Shown piece by piece: positions 55,801-64,000 of a stretch of 64,000 bases of DNA. The notes beneath the pieces are model-generated. The model did no database searches, was not told the origin of the DNA, and saw only the letters and a list, made by a program, of their open reading frames with translations. Origin of the DNA: Amyelois transitella (Eukaryota > Arthropoda > Insecta > Lepidoptera > Pyralidae); the NCBI RefSeq assembly GCF_032362555.1, contig NC_083526.1:2810001-2874000 (forward strand), written 5' to 3'. The stretch's first letter is position 1. Each line of letters opens with the position of its first letter. The position numbers and the translations under genes are program-made.

Positions 55801-58800
55801 CATTGAGAGCTCCAATCTCTACGATCTATACTGTAGACGGTTTAATACAATCTTAATATTACTTATGGTATACAATTTATGCCATGCAACGTCTTCTAGT
55901 TTTGTTGTGATTCAAAAATAATAAAAAAAAATATTTAAAGCTGCTTTTCTAGAGCATTGACTTTTGTAATCTAACTAACTTTGACACAATATTAGTTGTG
56001 AAATATTGTAACATCCCATTAATCATAATAGGTTATCTTACCATGTTTAACATCAAAGATAACATTAGCTTCAAAGGTGTGGACTTTTTATGTGCCGTAA
56101 AGTATAATTTTTTTTAAACATTTTTTTAATTAGTTTATACTACGAGTTAGCACGCGACAGTACCAATTTGTACGGACGATAAAAATTAAACAGTTTATTG
56201 CATCGATAACAGATCTTATTGTTCAAAGTTTGCCTGTTTGTGGTCAATATTCTAAGAATACGCTATCATTTAAAAAAATAATTAAACTGTGCACGTAATT
56301 TTTTTTGTAAAAATTGTTAACTTTTAATTTTGAGAATAAGGTAATATTTTTTAATTTTACAAAAAATTTCCTGCTTGAAATTATATTTATGGCGGAATCT
56401 TTTAGTAAAATTAGTTTTAAGGTTTTTGATTTTAGTGAGTTACATAGTGAAACATCGAGAGGAAATCTGCGTATTCAGGCTACTGGAAGTGTTGGGTCGA
56501 AATTCCTGGCAAGGTTGCGTTAGTCAGATGGATGGACGACAGATGCTTCGTGTAAAAGCCTAACTTACCTCCGCCAGGATCGTGATAACAGGCGAATCCC
56601 GGTGTTCTATGTATGTAAAATAATACGTTACACGCTGTCCAAAGATTAGCAATTTTTCTTACCGACGTCTGGCTGCCTGGTGACAACTCCTTAAATATAT
56701 TTTTTTATATTCAGTTACATGATTTTCTTTGTTCCAGGGTGGGAGGCAGAGGGGGAGAAGGCGCCGTTTCTTCGCAACGAGCCGGTGAAGCTGACCCCGG
56801 CGTGGGAGGGCACCAACCTGCCCAATGACACGCTCAACCTGAAAGGTAATCTGCCGTGACGTCACACGGTAACGGAGAGAACATCAATACATACATATAA
56901 TCACGTCTATGTATAAACAGAGCCAACAGTATCCAAAATACCGAAATAAATAAATATATACGGGACAAATTAAACAGATTGAGTTAGCCTCGAAGTAAGT
57001 TCGTGATTTGTGTTACGAGATACTAACCCAACGATACTATATTTTATAATAAATACTTATATAGATAAACATCCAAGACCCAGGCCAATCAGAAAAAGTT
57101 CGTTTCTCATCATGCCCTGGCCGGGATTCGAACCCGGGACCTCCGGTGTCACAGACAAGCGTACTACCGTTGCGCCACAGAGGCCGTCAAGGCTGTATGG
57201 CCCAATGATGAAATTGATACTCAAAAAGTGACAGGTTGCTAGCCCATCGCCTACAAGTAGACCTAGTTTCTTAGCCATTTCTTTAGTCGCCTTTTACGAC
57301 ATCAAATTAGTTACGTTTTGAATATCGTAAACTTTTATTTAGGGAATGACTTCTAGGGCGCATAGTGTTTTACCATTTTGGGGTTAACTACCAAATCGGA
57401 GTTCTGGGGTGCACAAGACTAATTTGTTAGTGAATTTCGAAAGGGTAAGCCAAGGCACTAAGTTATCTTGGTACCCGTAACTCTTAAAGGTCTGAGTTAT
57501 ATCATTGCAAAATTTCGTCAAAATGAGTTCAGAACTTTTGAGTTTCGCATGGGTAGCATTTATACATAATTATGTAAAAACTTTCCTCTTGAATCACTAT
57601 AAAAAAAAACTGCATCAAAATCCGTTGTGTAGTTTTAAAGATCTAAGCATACATACGTAAAAGACAGGGACAGACGCGGGAAACGACTTTGCTATAAATT
57701 ACCTTTGTAGTTTGGTGATAAAAAATTTCCGACAAAAACAGGCATGCCGTTATGTCTTAATAGTACAAATAATTAATAGACGTGAACCTCTTTTATTGCA
57801 GTCGGTTACGAATCAAATAATTTTGTAAATATTTACGAACATTTAAAATCTCCTAAAATCACACAATGCAATTCAATTGACTCCCGAGTCAACTGCATGA
57901 TTGAAGATGAATGAGCCATTAAAGAATTCTGAGGCCTCAATGAATCATCATGAATGGGTTTACATTTTTCACGCCGAGTGAGACAAGCCGTCTGGCGCAA
58001 TGTGTAGCGAGGGCGTCCGCAATTCGAAGGTCCCAGGTTCGAATCTTGTCGGCGGTGTGTTAAATTATCTGAATTAGAATGATTTTGATTGATTAATGAC
58101 ATAATTTGAATTGATTAATTTAATTGTATGCACTTTAAAAATAACCCCACTTCCCAACGCAGTGTCACAGTTAAAATAATTGTAGGCACATTATTACAAA
58201 AGTGGGAGAAGAACAGGCTTTACTAAAACACACGCGGGTTTCATCAATAAGTCCGTGTGCACCTAAGTATTGCGACAATATTATTTTTTTTTAAAGTTAG
58301 ATAATGTTTATATAGAGTATTTACCGATAAAGAGATAAAAGAAAAATCAATAAAGACTTGTAGAAAAAAAAATATATAATCAATTCAGACGCCGTGTGGT
58401 TCCCGGCACCAAAACAAAAAGAATAGTACCACTCCATTTGTTTCCCATGGATGTCGTAAAAGGCGACTAAGGGATAGGTTTGTAAACTTGCGATTCTTTT
58501 TTTTAGGCGATGGGCTAATAAACTGTCACTATTTCAATCTCAATTCTATCATTTAGTCAAACAGCTGAACGTGGCCTGTTAGTCTTTAAGGCTGTTGGCT
58601 CTGTCTACTCGCAAGGTATGAAGACGTGATTATATGTATGATTCAATTCAAACAAATGGTTTTGAGTGAGCTTTGATAAAATGCAATTAATGCTATATTT
58701 TAGCATTTATTAACAATTTATAGGTAGGTATATCATTTATATAACTATAGCAGCAAAGATATACCGGCTTGTTTTCTTTTTTTCAAAGTATTTTAACTGT

Positions 58801-61800
58801 TTTATGCAATGTTGACAATTTACATTTTAGTGGAGAACTCAGACTTAGTTTATGTTTGTTACACTAGGCATCATGACAAGATATACCTACATACAATACA
58901 CAAATCACTTTTATTTGGAGGGGGTACGCTGGATAAGGATTTATTACGTGATAACTTACTGTCTTTTTATCTGATACAGGAATCGCCATGGACTTGGCGC
59001 CGCCAAAGGACAAATGGAACCTGATCTACCTCACTCTCATACTCCACGGTCTCGGCACGCTGGCCGCGTGGAACATGTTCATAACGGCGAAGGATTACTT
59101 CGTGAAGTACAAACTGGTCGATACGCCGCAGTTGGCGACCAACTATTTGGCGTACGTCGGCTGGGCGAGCCAATTGCCAAATGTGCTGTTCAATTGGCTC
59201 AATATCTTTGTACAGTTCGGGTGAGTTGGCTCTGTTACTGACGTGTAGTCTGCCGCGAATACAGGAGTTCCTCGCGTGGTTTCTTGAATCTTCGCATATA
59301 CATACATGTGGTCACGTCTATATCCCTTGCGGGGTAGACAGAGTCAACAGTTTTGAAAAGACTGTATGGCCACGTTCAGCTATTTGGCTTAATGATAGAA
59401 TTGAGATTCAAATAGTGACAGGTTGCTAGCCCAACGCCTAAATAAGAATCCCAAGTTTGTAAGCCTATCCCTGTCAAATTTAGCTTCTGATGACATCCAC
59501 GCACCAATAAAAACAGTGCGCACCCCAGGCTCCCCTTCAGATAGGTGAGGATGTAAACGACAGGAAGAAGATTTACAAATACATTTAAATTACTGTCCTA
59601 TTTTATTATAGAATTGAAAGCTTGCGATTTGAAACTAATAATACTAAACTCAATACGTTTGTCCCCAGCGGTAATCTCACGACTCGCATAGTTTGGTCGC
59701 TATGCATAGAAGTGGGCATCTTCGTGTTCACCATAATCCTGGCCATGTTGGACACCAGGGGCTGGCCCACGGTGTTCTTCTGGCTCACCATGATATCTGT
59801 ACTCCTCCTCAATGGTAAGTGTCAAATGATAAGCTAACAGACTTAAAAGAGCGTTCTAATCTATAGTAGAACCGCCTAAATGAGTCCTCGCCCGCGGAGT
59901 ACAGGGGCGCGGGGGTATGACGACGAAGGGGACCGAGAGAGGTGCGGGCGGCGGGCGCATTCTTGTAAAAACTCAGTTCGCTCGCTACGCGGTTAGCGAT
60001 CACACGTGTTGACAGTTGCGGACGCCTTGTGAAAATTATACATGAGATTACATTCTCAAGATGAGTCGAAATATTTTCGGACATAGAATTAATAGTCAGT
60101 GCAAACAAATGGCGTTTAACGTATATGAATATTTTAGAAAAAAGAAACTCGACCCAAATTCTGATGAATATAAACAAGATATACCTTTAAATAAAACTGT
60201 AGCAGAAGTTACTGGACTATCAGAAAAGACTGTATCTAGAATTGTACAACAAGGGAAAGCATTAAATGACAACGAGAGATTTAAATCACCGAGAAAACCA
60301 AAACAGGTTCGTAGAAAAAGAGTGGAAATAGACGATTTCACAAAAGGAGTGGTAAGAAGAAAAGTCACTCAGTTTTACACAATTTTCAAAAAAATACCTA
60401 CTCTGAAAACTTTGAACGCTGTACTTAGAGAAGAGAATATGTAATATATTGCGGCAGGGAATATTTAAGGCTATTATTACATGATCTAGGTTTTAAATTT
60501 AAGAAATGCGGATCTAAAAGGAAACTCCTTATCGAACAGCCAAATATCACATCGTGGAGGTGGAAATACCTAAATACTATTAAAAAATATCGTAGAGAAG
60601 GAAGACATATTTTATACCTTGACGAAACTTATGTAAACGCGTCTCATAACGTTTCAAAATGTTGGCAATCAAAGGATGAACTTGGCGTTCTATCTCATAT
60701 TGGTAAAGGGGACCGTTTGATCATCGTACATTGTGGAGGTCAAATTGGATTTGTAGACGGAGCCCTTGTGATATTCAAATCCAAATGTAAAACAGGTGAT
60801 TATCACGATTCTATGAATTTCGCAAATTTCAGTAAATGGATAAATGAAAAGCTCATGCCTAATATACCGCAAAATTCTGTCATAGTAATGGACAACGCAG
60901 CTTATCATTCGGTTCGAGAAGAGAAAAAGCCAACTATGGCTTCTACCAAGCCAACTATGCAAGAATGGCTACGACGACATAACGTGCCTTTTGATGAAAA
61001 ACTTAGAAAGGATGACTTATATAAATTAATTAAAAGTAATTTCACAGAAGATATTTACAAAATTGACGAGGTATTGAAAAGAAACGGACACGAAGTATTG
61101 CGTTTGCCTCCATATCACCCAGACCTGAACCCAATTGAGTTGGTCTGGGGTGATATCAAAGGACAATTAGCACAAAAAAGTATCGACTCTAATTTGGACC
61201 AGAAAAAAGAAATATTAGAGAGATTATTTGCTGAATATCCCAAAGAGAAATGGGAGAATTGTGTTAAACACGTGATTAAAATCGAAGACGAATATTGCAA
61301 ACATGATGGAGTCCTAGATGAAGTTGTTGATTTTATTATTAATGTGCAAGACGATTCTGATGATTCTGATGATGGCTGTTGTGAAAGTGAAGAATCAAGT
61401 TCCAGTGATAGTGATATTATGGACATAAGTGATTGATTTATAATTTTGATAAATTTTGCATAAATAAATATTACATACATAACTTTATTACCTTTTTTTT
61501 ACCTACATATCATACCTATATATCATAAAATCACATTTTTATCGAATTGTTTTGTATGAAAAATAAAAATTTGAAAATAACAATAATCGAAAAATGCTTA
61601 TGCTATTTAATTCATGTACGTGATCTCGTTGATACCATGGAGTTATGGGATAACAAAAGGAACACGTTGTATAGTTTACAGTTGTTTCATTCAAATTTTG
61701 TATAGCCATTATTATTTTTTTAATAAAAATCTTCAGCTGTTTGCCGCTAACCACTATGACGTCACATATCTCAAGAAATGTCCAGTAACATTTCGCCCCT

Positions 61801-64000
61801 TGTATTACACGCTACGCTCGACCGCCGCCCGCACCTCTTTCGTTCCCCTTCGTCGTCATACCCCCGCGCCCCTGTACTCCGCGGGCGAGGACTCATTTAG
61901 GCGGTTCTACTATAGAAGTTATTATCTTCAAGGTTCCACACCCTGGTTATGTACAGTGGGCTCAGGACATAGTTGAGCTGCCTCACTTTGATTGGTCTAT
62001 GGGAGGTAGCCCAGGTATATCTTGAGCCATGTGTACCAAATTGAATCTTTCAATTACTCATAGTTTGATTGCTTATCGGAAATAAGGGAAAATATCGCGA
62101 TGAAACTTGCACGTTTAGGCAATTGGACACACTTAACATGATCGAATATGCTTTAAGTTTCCCTTGCAAAGGTCGCGGAGGTCATATGGGAGTTGCTTCG
62201 TGTGAAAACCTGACTCACTCTAGTGAATAGAATACATTTATTTTGAAAATTGGATACAAGGCATCACTTATTGACGTCACATAACTTAAATATAATTAAA
62301 ACTACTACCGCTTCCAAAGCGCATGTGTAGAAGAAGCGGCGGAACAAACTACACTGTTACTGTCAATTTACAAATATAGATCTCTTAAATCTAAATCGTG
62401 GACGAATGCACATTGCCTACATTAAAAAACATGAATGAATGTAAAACTAAGTGTCGTAGTCAAAAGGCGCATCCCGAAACCTCTTTACTCGTAGAGAGTT
62501 GAGGATGTAACCGAGACTAATGCCAAGAGAATGATGATCCAAGTCTTCTCCTCAAATTTAAGAGCTTACTCTGTGTCGGTGGAATTAAGTGGAGTTTTCT
62601 TCATCCATGTCTTTTGACTGTAATTTTTTTTTATTTTTGGTAAACTGTAACTTTTACTTTTTGCTTTATTTGATCAAAATATTTTATTCTTGGTCCTCCT
62701 CTTCCTCTCTTTTCATTAATTTAATCCAAGTATGGAGTAAAAAAAAAAAACTAGCTAACAAATATTAAGTGTCATTCATACAACATTTTAATCCTTCTTG
62801 TTTCAGCGTTCAACGCCATCTTCCAGAACTCCGTATACGGCGTAGCGGCCCGACTTCCACCCAAATACACTGGCGCCGTGGTCTTCGGCTCCAACATCTG
62901 TGGCACCTTGGTGGTGTTCCTGGACTGGGGGTCCCATAGCTTCGGCAGTATACGAACGGCAGCCATATACTACTTCATAGCAGGAATATTGGTTTTGCTC
63001 GTCTGCTTTGATACGTACTTCGCTCTGCCACTTAATGTGAGTAATTTGAAGTGCTCAACTTAACTATAGTTTTATACATACATACGTATAGTCACGTCTT
63101 TATCCCTTTCGGGGGAGATAGAGCCAACAATCTTGAAGAGACTGATTGGCCGCGTTCTGCTGTTTGGCTTTATGAAAGAATTGAGATTCAAATAGTGACA
63201 GGTTGCAAGCCCATCGCCTAAAATAAGAATTCCAAGATTATAAGCCTGTCCCTTAGTCGCCTCTTACGACATCCATGGGAAATGAGATGGAGTGGTTCTA
63301 TTCTTTTTTATATTGGTGCCGGGAACCACACGGCACACATAGTTTTATTATAGAACAAAAGTTACATATAGTAGTGTTTCTTTATTTATTTTTTATTTAT
63401 TTAATATTTATTTGAACAAAATAAAATGTACAAAAGGCAGACTTAATGTCCTTTGCCAATTTTTACCAGTCTACCAAACAGAAAAACTTTGAGTTGGGTG
63501 CGTTGGGTGAAGTTCACATGCATTTACACATATATATAATACACTAGCTGTGCCCGCGACTTCGTCCGCGTGGAGTAGTTATTTTGGGCATCATTGAAGG
63601 ATGAATAATTTTCCCCGTTCTTTTCACATTTTTCATTATTTCGATGCTCCTTATAGTTGCAGCGTGATGTTGTATAGCCTAAAGCCTTCCTCGTTAAATG
63701 ATCTGTTCAACGCTAAAATATTTTTTCAATTCGAGTCAGTATTTCTTGAGATTAGTGCGTTCAAACAAACAAACTCTTCAGTTTTATTATATTAATAAAG
63801 ATTAAATCTCTAATATTTAATTTCCAGAGGTTCTACCGCTACCACGACACGCTCCAGCAGCGCACCCTGCGCGTGAACCCCGCGCTGGCGGCGCACGATG
63901 CGCGCGCGCCGCCGCCCAAGCGGCCGCCGTACTGCGCCATAGTGCGGCAGGCGTGGGTGCAGCTCTACAATATCTTCGTCATATTCTTCGTCACGTTGAC
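43863..64000 (+). CDS. Equilibrative nucleoside transporter (SLC29/ENT), 5' half
   Basis: Exons: 43863-43941, 56738-56845, 58980-59220, 59669-59814, 62807-63036, 63828->64000. Phases agree at every junction and give about 325 residues. The N-terminal ~74 residues are cytosolic-looking and polar. The family start Pro-Lys-Asp-Lys-Trp-Asn leads into the first membrane segment (about 75-98), with Trp-Asn-Met-Phe-Ile-Thr-Ala matching ENT TM1. Further hydrophobic segments follow in exons 3-5, then a Pro/Ala/Arg-rich loop after Arg-Phe-Tyr-Arg-Tyr. ENTs carry nucleosides down their gradient across the plasma or organelle membrane. Which insect ENT paralogue is not settled. The remaining helices lie beyond the window. 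Exon 6 is much richer in GC than its surroundings. Confidence 0.88.
44247..44345 (+). repeat. Helitron-like 3' fragment, one of a pair
   Basis: Shares ATCCGTTGTGTAGTTTTAAA and GACAGACGCGGGAAGCGA with 57607-57700. Both look like remnants of one family inside ENT introns. Confidence 0.55.
44951..45163 (-). mobile_element. tRNA-headed SINE, reverse
   Basis: Begins AAATTACACAGATTGAGTTG and ends with GCGCCACAGAGGCC. The B-box reads GGGATTCGAACC in this orientation. Confidence 0.85.
46074..46201 (+). repeat. Imperfect direct duplication of about 48 bp
   Basis: 46074-46121 and 46152-46201 share TTCAAYAA, TAATACTT, CCAAG, TTACTGA and CTATAAYGTGGTC. No gene is involved. Confidence 0.65.
46959..46996. 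repeat. 14-bp perfect inverted repeat
   Basis: Arms 46959-46972 and 46983-46996, 10-nt loop. Confidence 0.8.
48221..48375 (+). mobile_element. Family B retroposon, internally deleted, with 11-bp target duplication
   Basis: TATTCACCCCA at 48210-48220 and 48376-48386. The middle ~125 bp is missing: GCTAGCAACC runs straight into GTAGACGTG. Confidence 0.88.
48828..49085 (-). mobile_element. Family B retroposon, full-length with 13-bp target duplication
   Basis: CCAAGTAAATTAC at 48815-48827 and 49086-49098 flank a full reverse copy. Confidence 0.9.
50535..50592 (-). repeat. Short fragment of the LINE-like relic family
   Basis: TACATA repeats then CTCTTTCCCGGAGGGGTAGG, as at 54115. Confidence 0.5.
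50970..53229 (-). pseudogene. Decayed minus-strand coding region, unidentified
   Basis: Successive minus-strand stretches read as protein, interrupted by stops and frameshifts. They are 53229-53026 (68 codons without a stop), about 52600-52340, 52290-52160, about 51995-51870, 51760-51560, 51540-51450 and 51155-51000. The insertion of a family B copy at 52605-52783 splits it; removing the copy restores one frame across the join. Composition is globular, with no Cys2-His2, RT or DDE motif. I could not name the family. A host pseudogene, an unknown transposon or an old viral insertion are all possible. Confidence 0.4.
52605..52783 (+). mobile_element. 5'-truncated family B retroposon with 13-bp target duplication
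   Basis: TAGAATAGTCAAG at 52592-52604 and 52784-52796. The 5' ~80 bp are missing and the tail is (GTAT)n, the pattern of target-primed reverse transcription. Confidence 0.9.
54108..54365 (-). pseudogene. LINE-like coding relic (C-terminal end)
   Basis: Minus strand reads Gly-Arg-Pro-Arg-Arg-Thr-Tyr-Leu-Asp-Gln, then Arg-Asp-Arg-Gly-Lys-Trp, then Ala-Tyr-Pro-Ser-Gly-Lys. This resembles the end of non-LTR retrotransposon polymerases in moths (inference). A 30-bp perfect tandem duplication (54271-54300, 54301-54330) repeats ten codons. Confidence 0.5.
54769..55041 (-). mobile_element. Non-autonomous Helitron, reverse
   Basis: Starts CTAG after A, then GCAACTTCGTCTGCGTGG. The interior is highly similar to 63544-63801 (AATTTTCCCCGTT, GTTGCAGCGTGATGTT). 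The right end GA is followed by C instead of T. Confidence 0.7.
55752..55792. repeat. Perfect 19-bp hairpin, 3-nt loop
   Basis: Arms 55752-55770 and 55774-55792 around GTG. It lies in ENT intron 1. Confidence 0.9.
56495..56610 (+). repeat. Interspersed repeat family D, copy
   Basis: Carries GCTTCGTGTAAAAGCCTAAC and CCAGGATCGTGATAACAGGCG. It ends about 130 bp before ENT exon 2. Confidence 0.55.
56885..57302 (-). mobile_element. Family B retroposon interrupted by a SINE
   Basis: B tail and 3' part at 56885-56940; the rest resumes at about 57189 (GGCTGTATGGCCC...GTGACAGGTTGCTAGCCCAT). The SINE between is complete. It lies 40 bp after ENT exon 2. Confidence 0.8.
56941..57188 (-). mobile_element. 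tRNA-headed SINE nested in family B, reverse
   Basis: From a TAAATAAATATA tail to GCGCCACAGAGGCCGTC. The second case here of this SINE landing in a B element. Confidence 0.85.
57984..58090 (+). mobile_element. tRNA-like SINE head of another type
   Basis: CCGTCTGGCGCAATGTGTAG and CCCAGGTTCGAATCTTGTCG give A- and B-box-like blocks. The body differs from the main SINE. Confidence 0.5.
58391..58641 (+). mobile_element. Family B retroposon, forward copy
   Basis: TCAATTCAGAC before and TTCAATTCAAAC after it fit a slightly diverged target duplication. ENT intron 2. Confidence 0.8.
59296..59572 (-). repeat. Truncated family B copy followed by a family D fragment
   Basis: 59296-59475 is a reverse B copy starting 76 bp after exon 3. 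59493-59572 matches family D in reverse (CACCAATAAAAACAGTGCGC and GGTGAGGATGTAAACGA). Confidence 0.6.
59864..61912 (+). mobile_element. IS630/Tc1-type DNA transposon with 91-bp TIRs
   Basis: TIRs 59864-59954 and 61822-61912 differ at two positions and are very GC-rich. TA flanks both ends (59862-59863, 61913-61914), the target duplication of this superfamily. One transposase gene lies inside, broken by a frameshift. The element sits in ENT intron 4, 50 bp after the exon 4 donor, in the same orientation as the gene. Confidence 0.92.
60061..61436 (+). pseudogene. IS630/Tc1-superfamily DDE transposase, one frameshift
   Basis: The first frame (60061-60444, 127 aa) has a basic N-terminus with a helix-turn-helix-like stretch (Val-Ala-Glu-Val-Thr-Gly-Leu-Ser-Glu-Lys-Thr-Val) and a basic Arg/Lys region. 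The catalytic part is in another frame, open from 60429 to the stop at 61434-61436. A single one-base loss between 60429 and 60444 explains it. Catalytic triad: Asp codon 60621 (Leu-Asp-Glu-Thr), Asp 60891 (Met-Asp-Asn-Ala), Glu 61137 (Asn-Pro-Ile-Glu-Leu-Val-Trp). There are 81 residues between the second Asp and Glu, far more than the 34-41 of Tc1/mariner and close to the DD82E groups reported as Sailor/Gambol (from memory). The acidic Ser/Asp tail is unusual. Confidence 0.88.
62150..62545 (+). repeat. Family D repeat split by a family C repeat
   Basis: Family D blocks at 62150-62220 (GTTGCTTCGTGTGAAAACCTG) and 62462-62545 (GAGGATGTAACCGAGACTAA) flank a family C copy at 62226-62430. ENT intron 4. 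Confidence 0.6.
63075..63336 (-). mobile_element. Family B retroposon, full-length
   Basis: Starts 38 bp after ENT exon 5. ATAGTTTTAT lies on both sides. It ends GGGAACCACACGGCA. Confidence 0.85.
63377..63480. repeat. Interspersed repeat with GGCAGACTTAATG end
   Basis: TTTATTTA repeats, then AAAAGGCAGACTTAATGTCC and ACCAGTCTACC, as in 18050-18190. Confidence 0.45.
63544..63801 (-). mobile_element. Non-autonomous Helitron, ends 26 bp before ENT exon 6
   Basis: Plus strand begins CTAG after A, then GCCCGCGACTTCGTCCGCG. It ends in GA followed by T, so both termini and the A^T target are as expected. Confidence 0.8.

Larger units (their letters stand above)
43942..56737. other. 12.8-kb first intron of the ENT gene
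   Basis: Holds a SINE (44951-45163), family B copies (48221-48375, 48828-49085, 52605-52783), a decayed coding relic (about 50970-53229), a LINE-like relic (54108-54365) and a Helitron (54769-55041). Long stretches (45.5-48.2, 49.1-50.9 and 55.0-56.4 kb) show nothing assignable. Confidence 0.6.

Noticed and set aside
60386-60395. Programmed -1 slippery site at an A-run in the transposase
   Set aside because: The second frame is closed by a TAG at 60426, downstream of the A-run, so slippage there would not reach the catalytic frame.
61614-61976. 120-codon frame across the right TIR of the transposon
   Set aside because: It overlaps the inverted repeat, whose left copy gives a mirror-image frame; repeat artefact.
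1-64000. CRISPR array, bacterial operon or rRNA genes
   Set aside because: No regularly spaced direct repeats with unique spacers and no prokaryotic gene organisation; spliced eukaryotic genes throughout.

Overview
The window is nuclear DNA from an insect, most probably a moth or butterfly. It is AT-rich with many introns. It is dense in tRNA-headed SINEs, Helitrons with 3' CTAG ends and a short retroposon with a (GTAT)n tail. It also carries several ZAD-type C2H2 zinc-finger genes, an insect-expanded class. The species assignment is inference; I ran no searches.

Layout. (1) 1-4276, minus: 5' part (eight exons) of a ZAD / AT-hook / C2H2 DNA-binding protein running off the left edge. (2) 5485-23365, plus: a complete 19-exon INPP5F (SAC2) phosphoinositide phosphatase, rebuilt exon by exon with consistent splice phases (1225 codons plus stop; 1143 codons if one extra 82-codon exon is skipped). 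Its introns are packed with transposons. (3) 23366-30204: UTR and repeats, including a decayed Helitron helicase C-terminus at 26237-26480. (4) 30205-35784, plus: three tandem intronless ZAD-C2H2 paralogues. (5) 37788-38565, minus: a two-exon TMEM216-like transition-zone membrane protein of 143 aa. (6) 43863-64000, plus: the 5' half of an equilibrative nucleoside transporter (SLC29/ENT) with a 12.8-kb first intron. That intron holds a badly decayed minus-strand coding relic (about 50.97-53.23 kb). Intron 4 holds an almost intact IS630/Tc1-type DNA transposon with 91-bp inverted repeats and a transposase broken by one frameshift.

The host genes do not form an operon or pathway. INPP5F and the left zinc-finger gene are head to head, with start codons 1.2 kb apart. 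The ZAD genes are a local duplication cluster.

The most unusual theme is how repeats and tandem duplications sit on splice sites. INPP5F exon 9 has a SINE ending about 6 bp before its acceptor and another retroposon beginning at its donor. Exon ends of INPP5F (exons 7 and 12) and the start of a zinc-finger exon are tandemly duplicated together with their splice signals. A second theme is perfect short-loop hairpins (17-28 bp arms), two of them created independently inside copies of one repeat family. I found no CRISPR array, operon or clearly new multi-gene system. The nearest to undescribed material is the extra INPP5F exon, the decayed coding relic at 51-53 kb and the transposon at 59864-61912.
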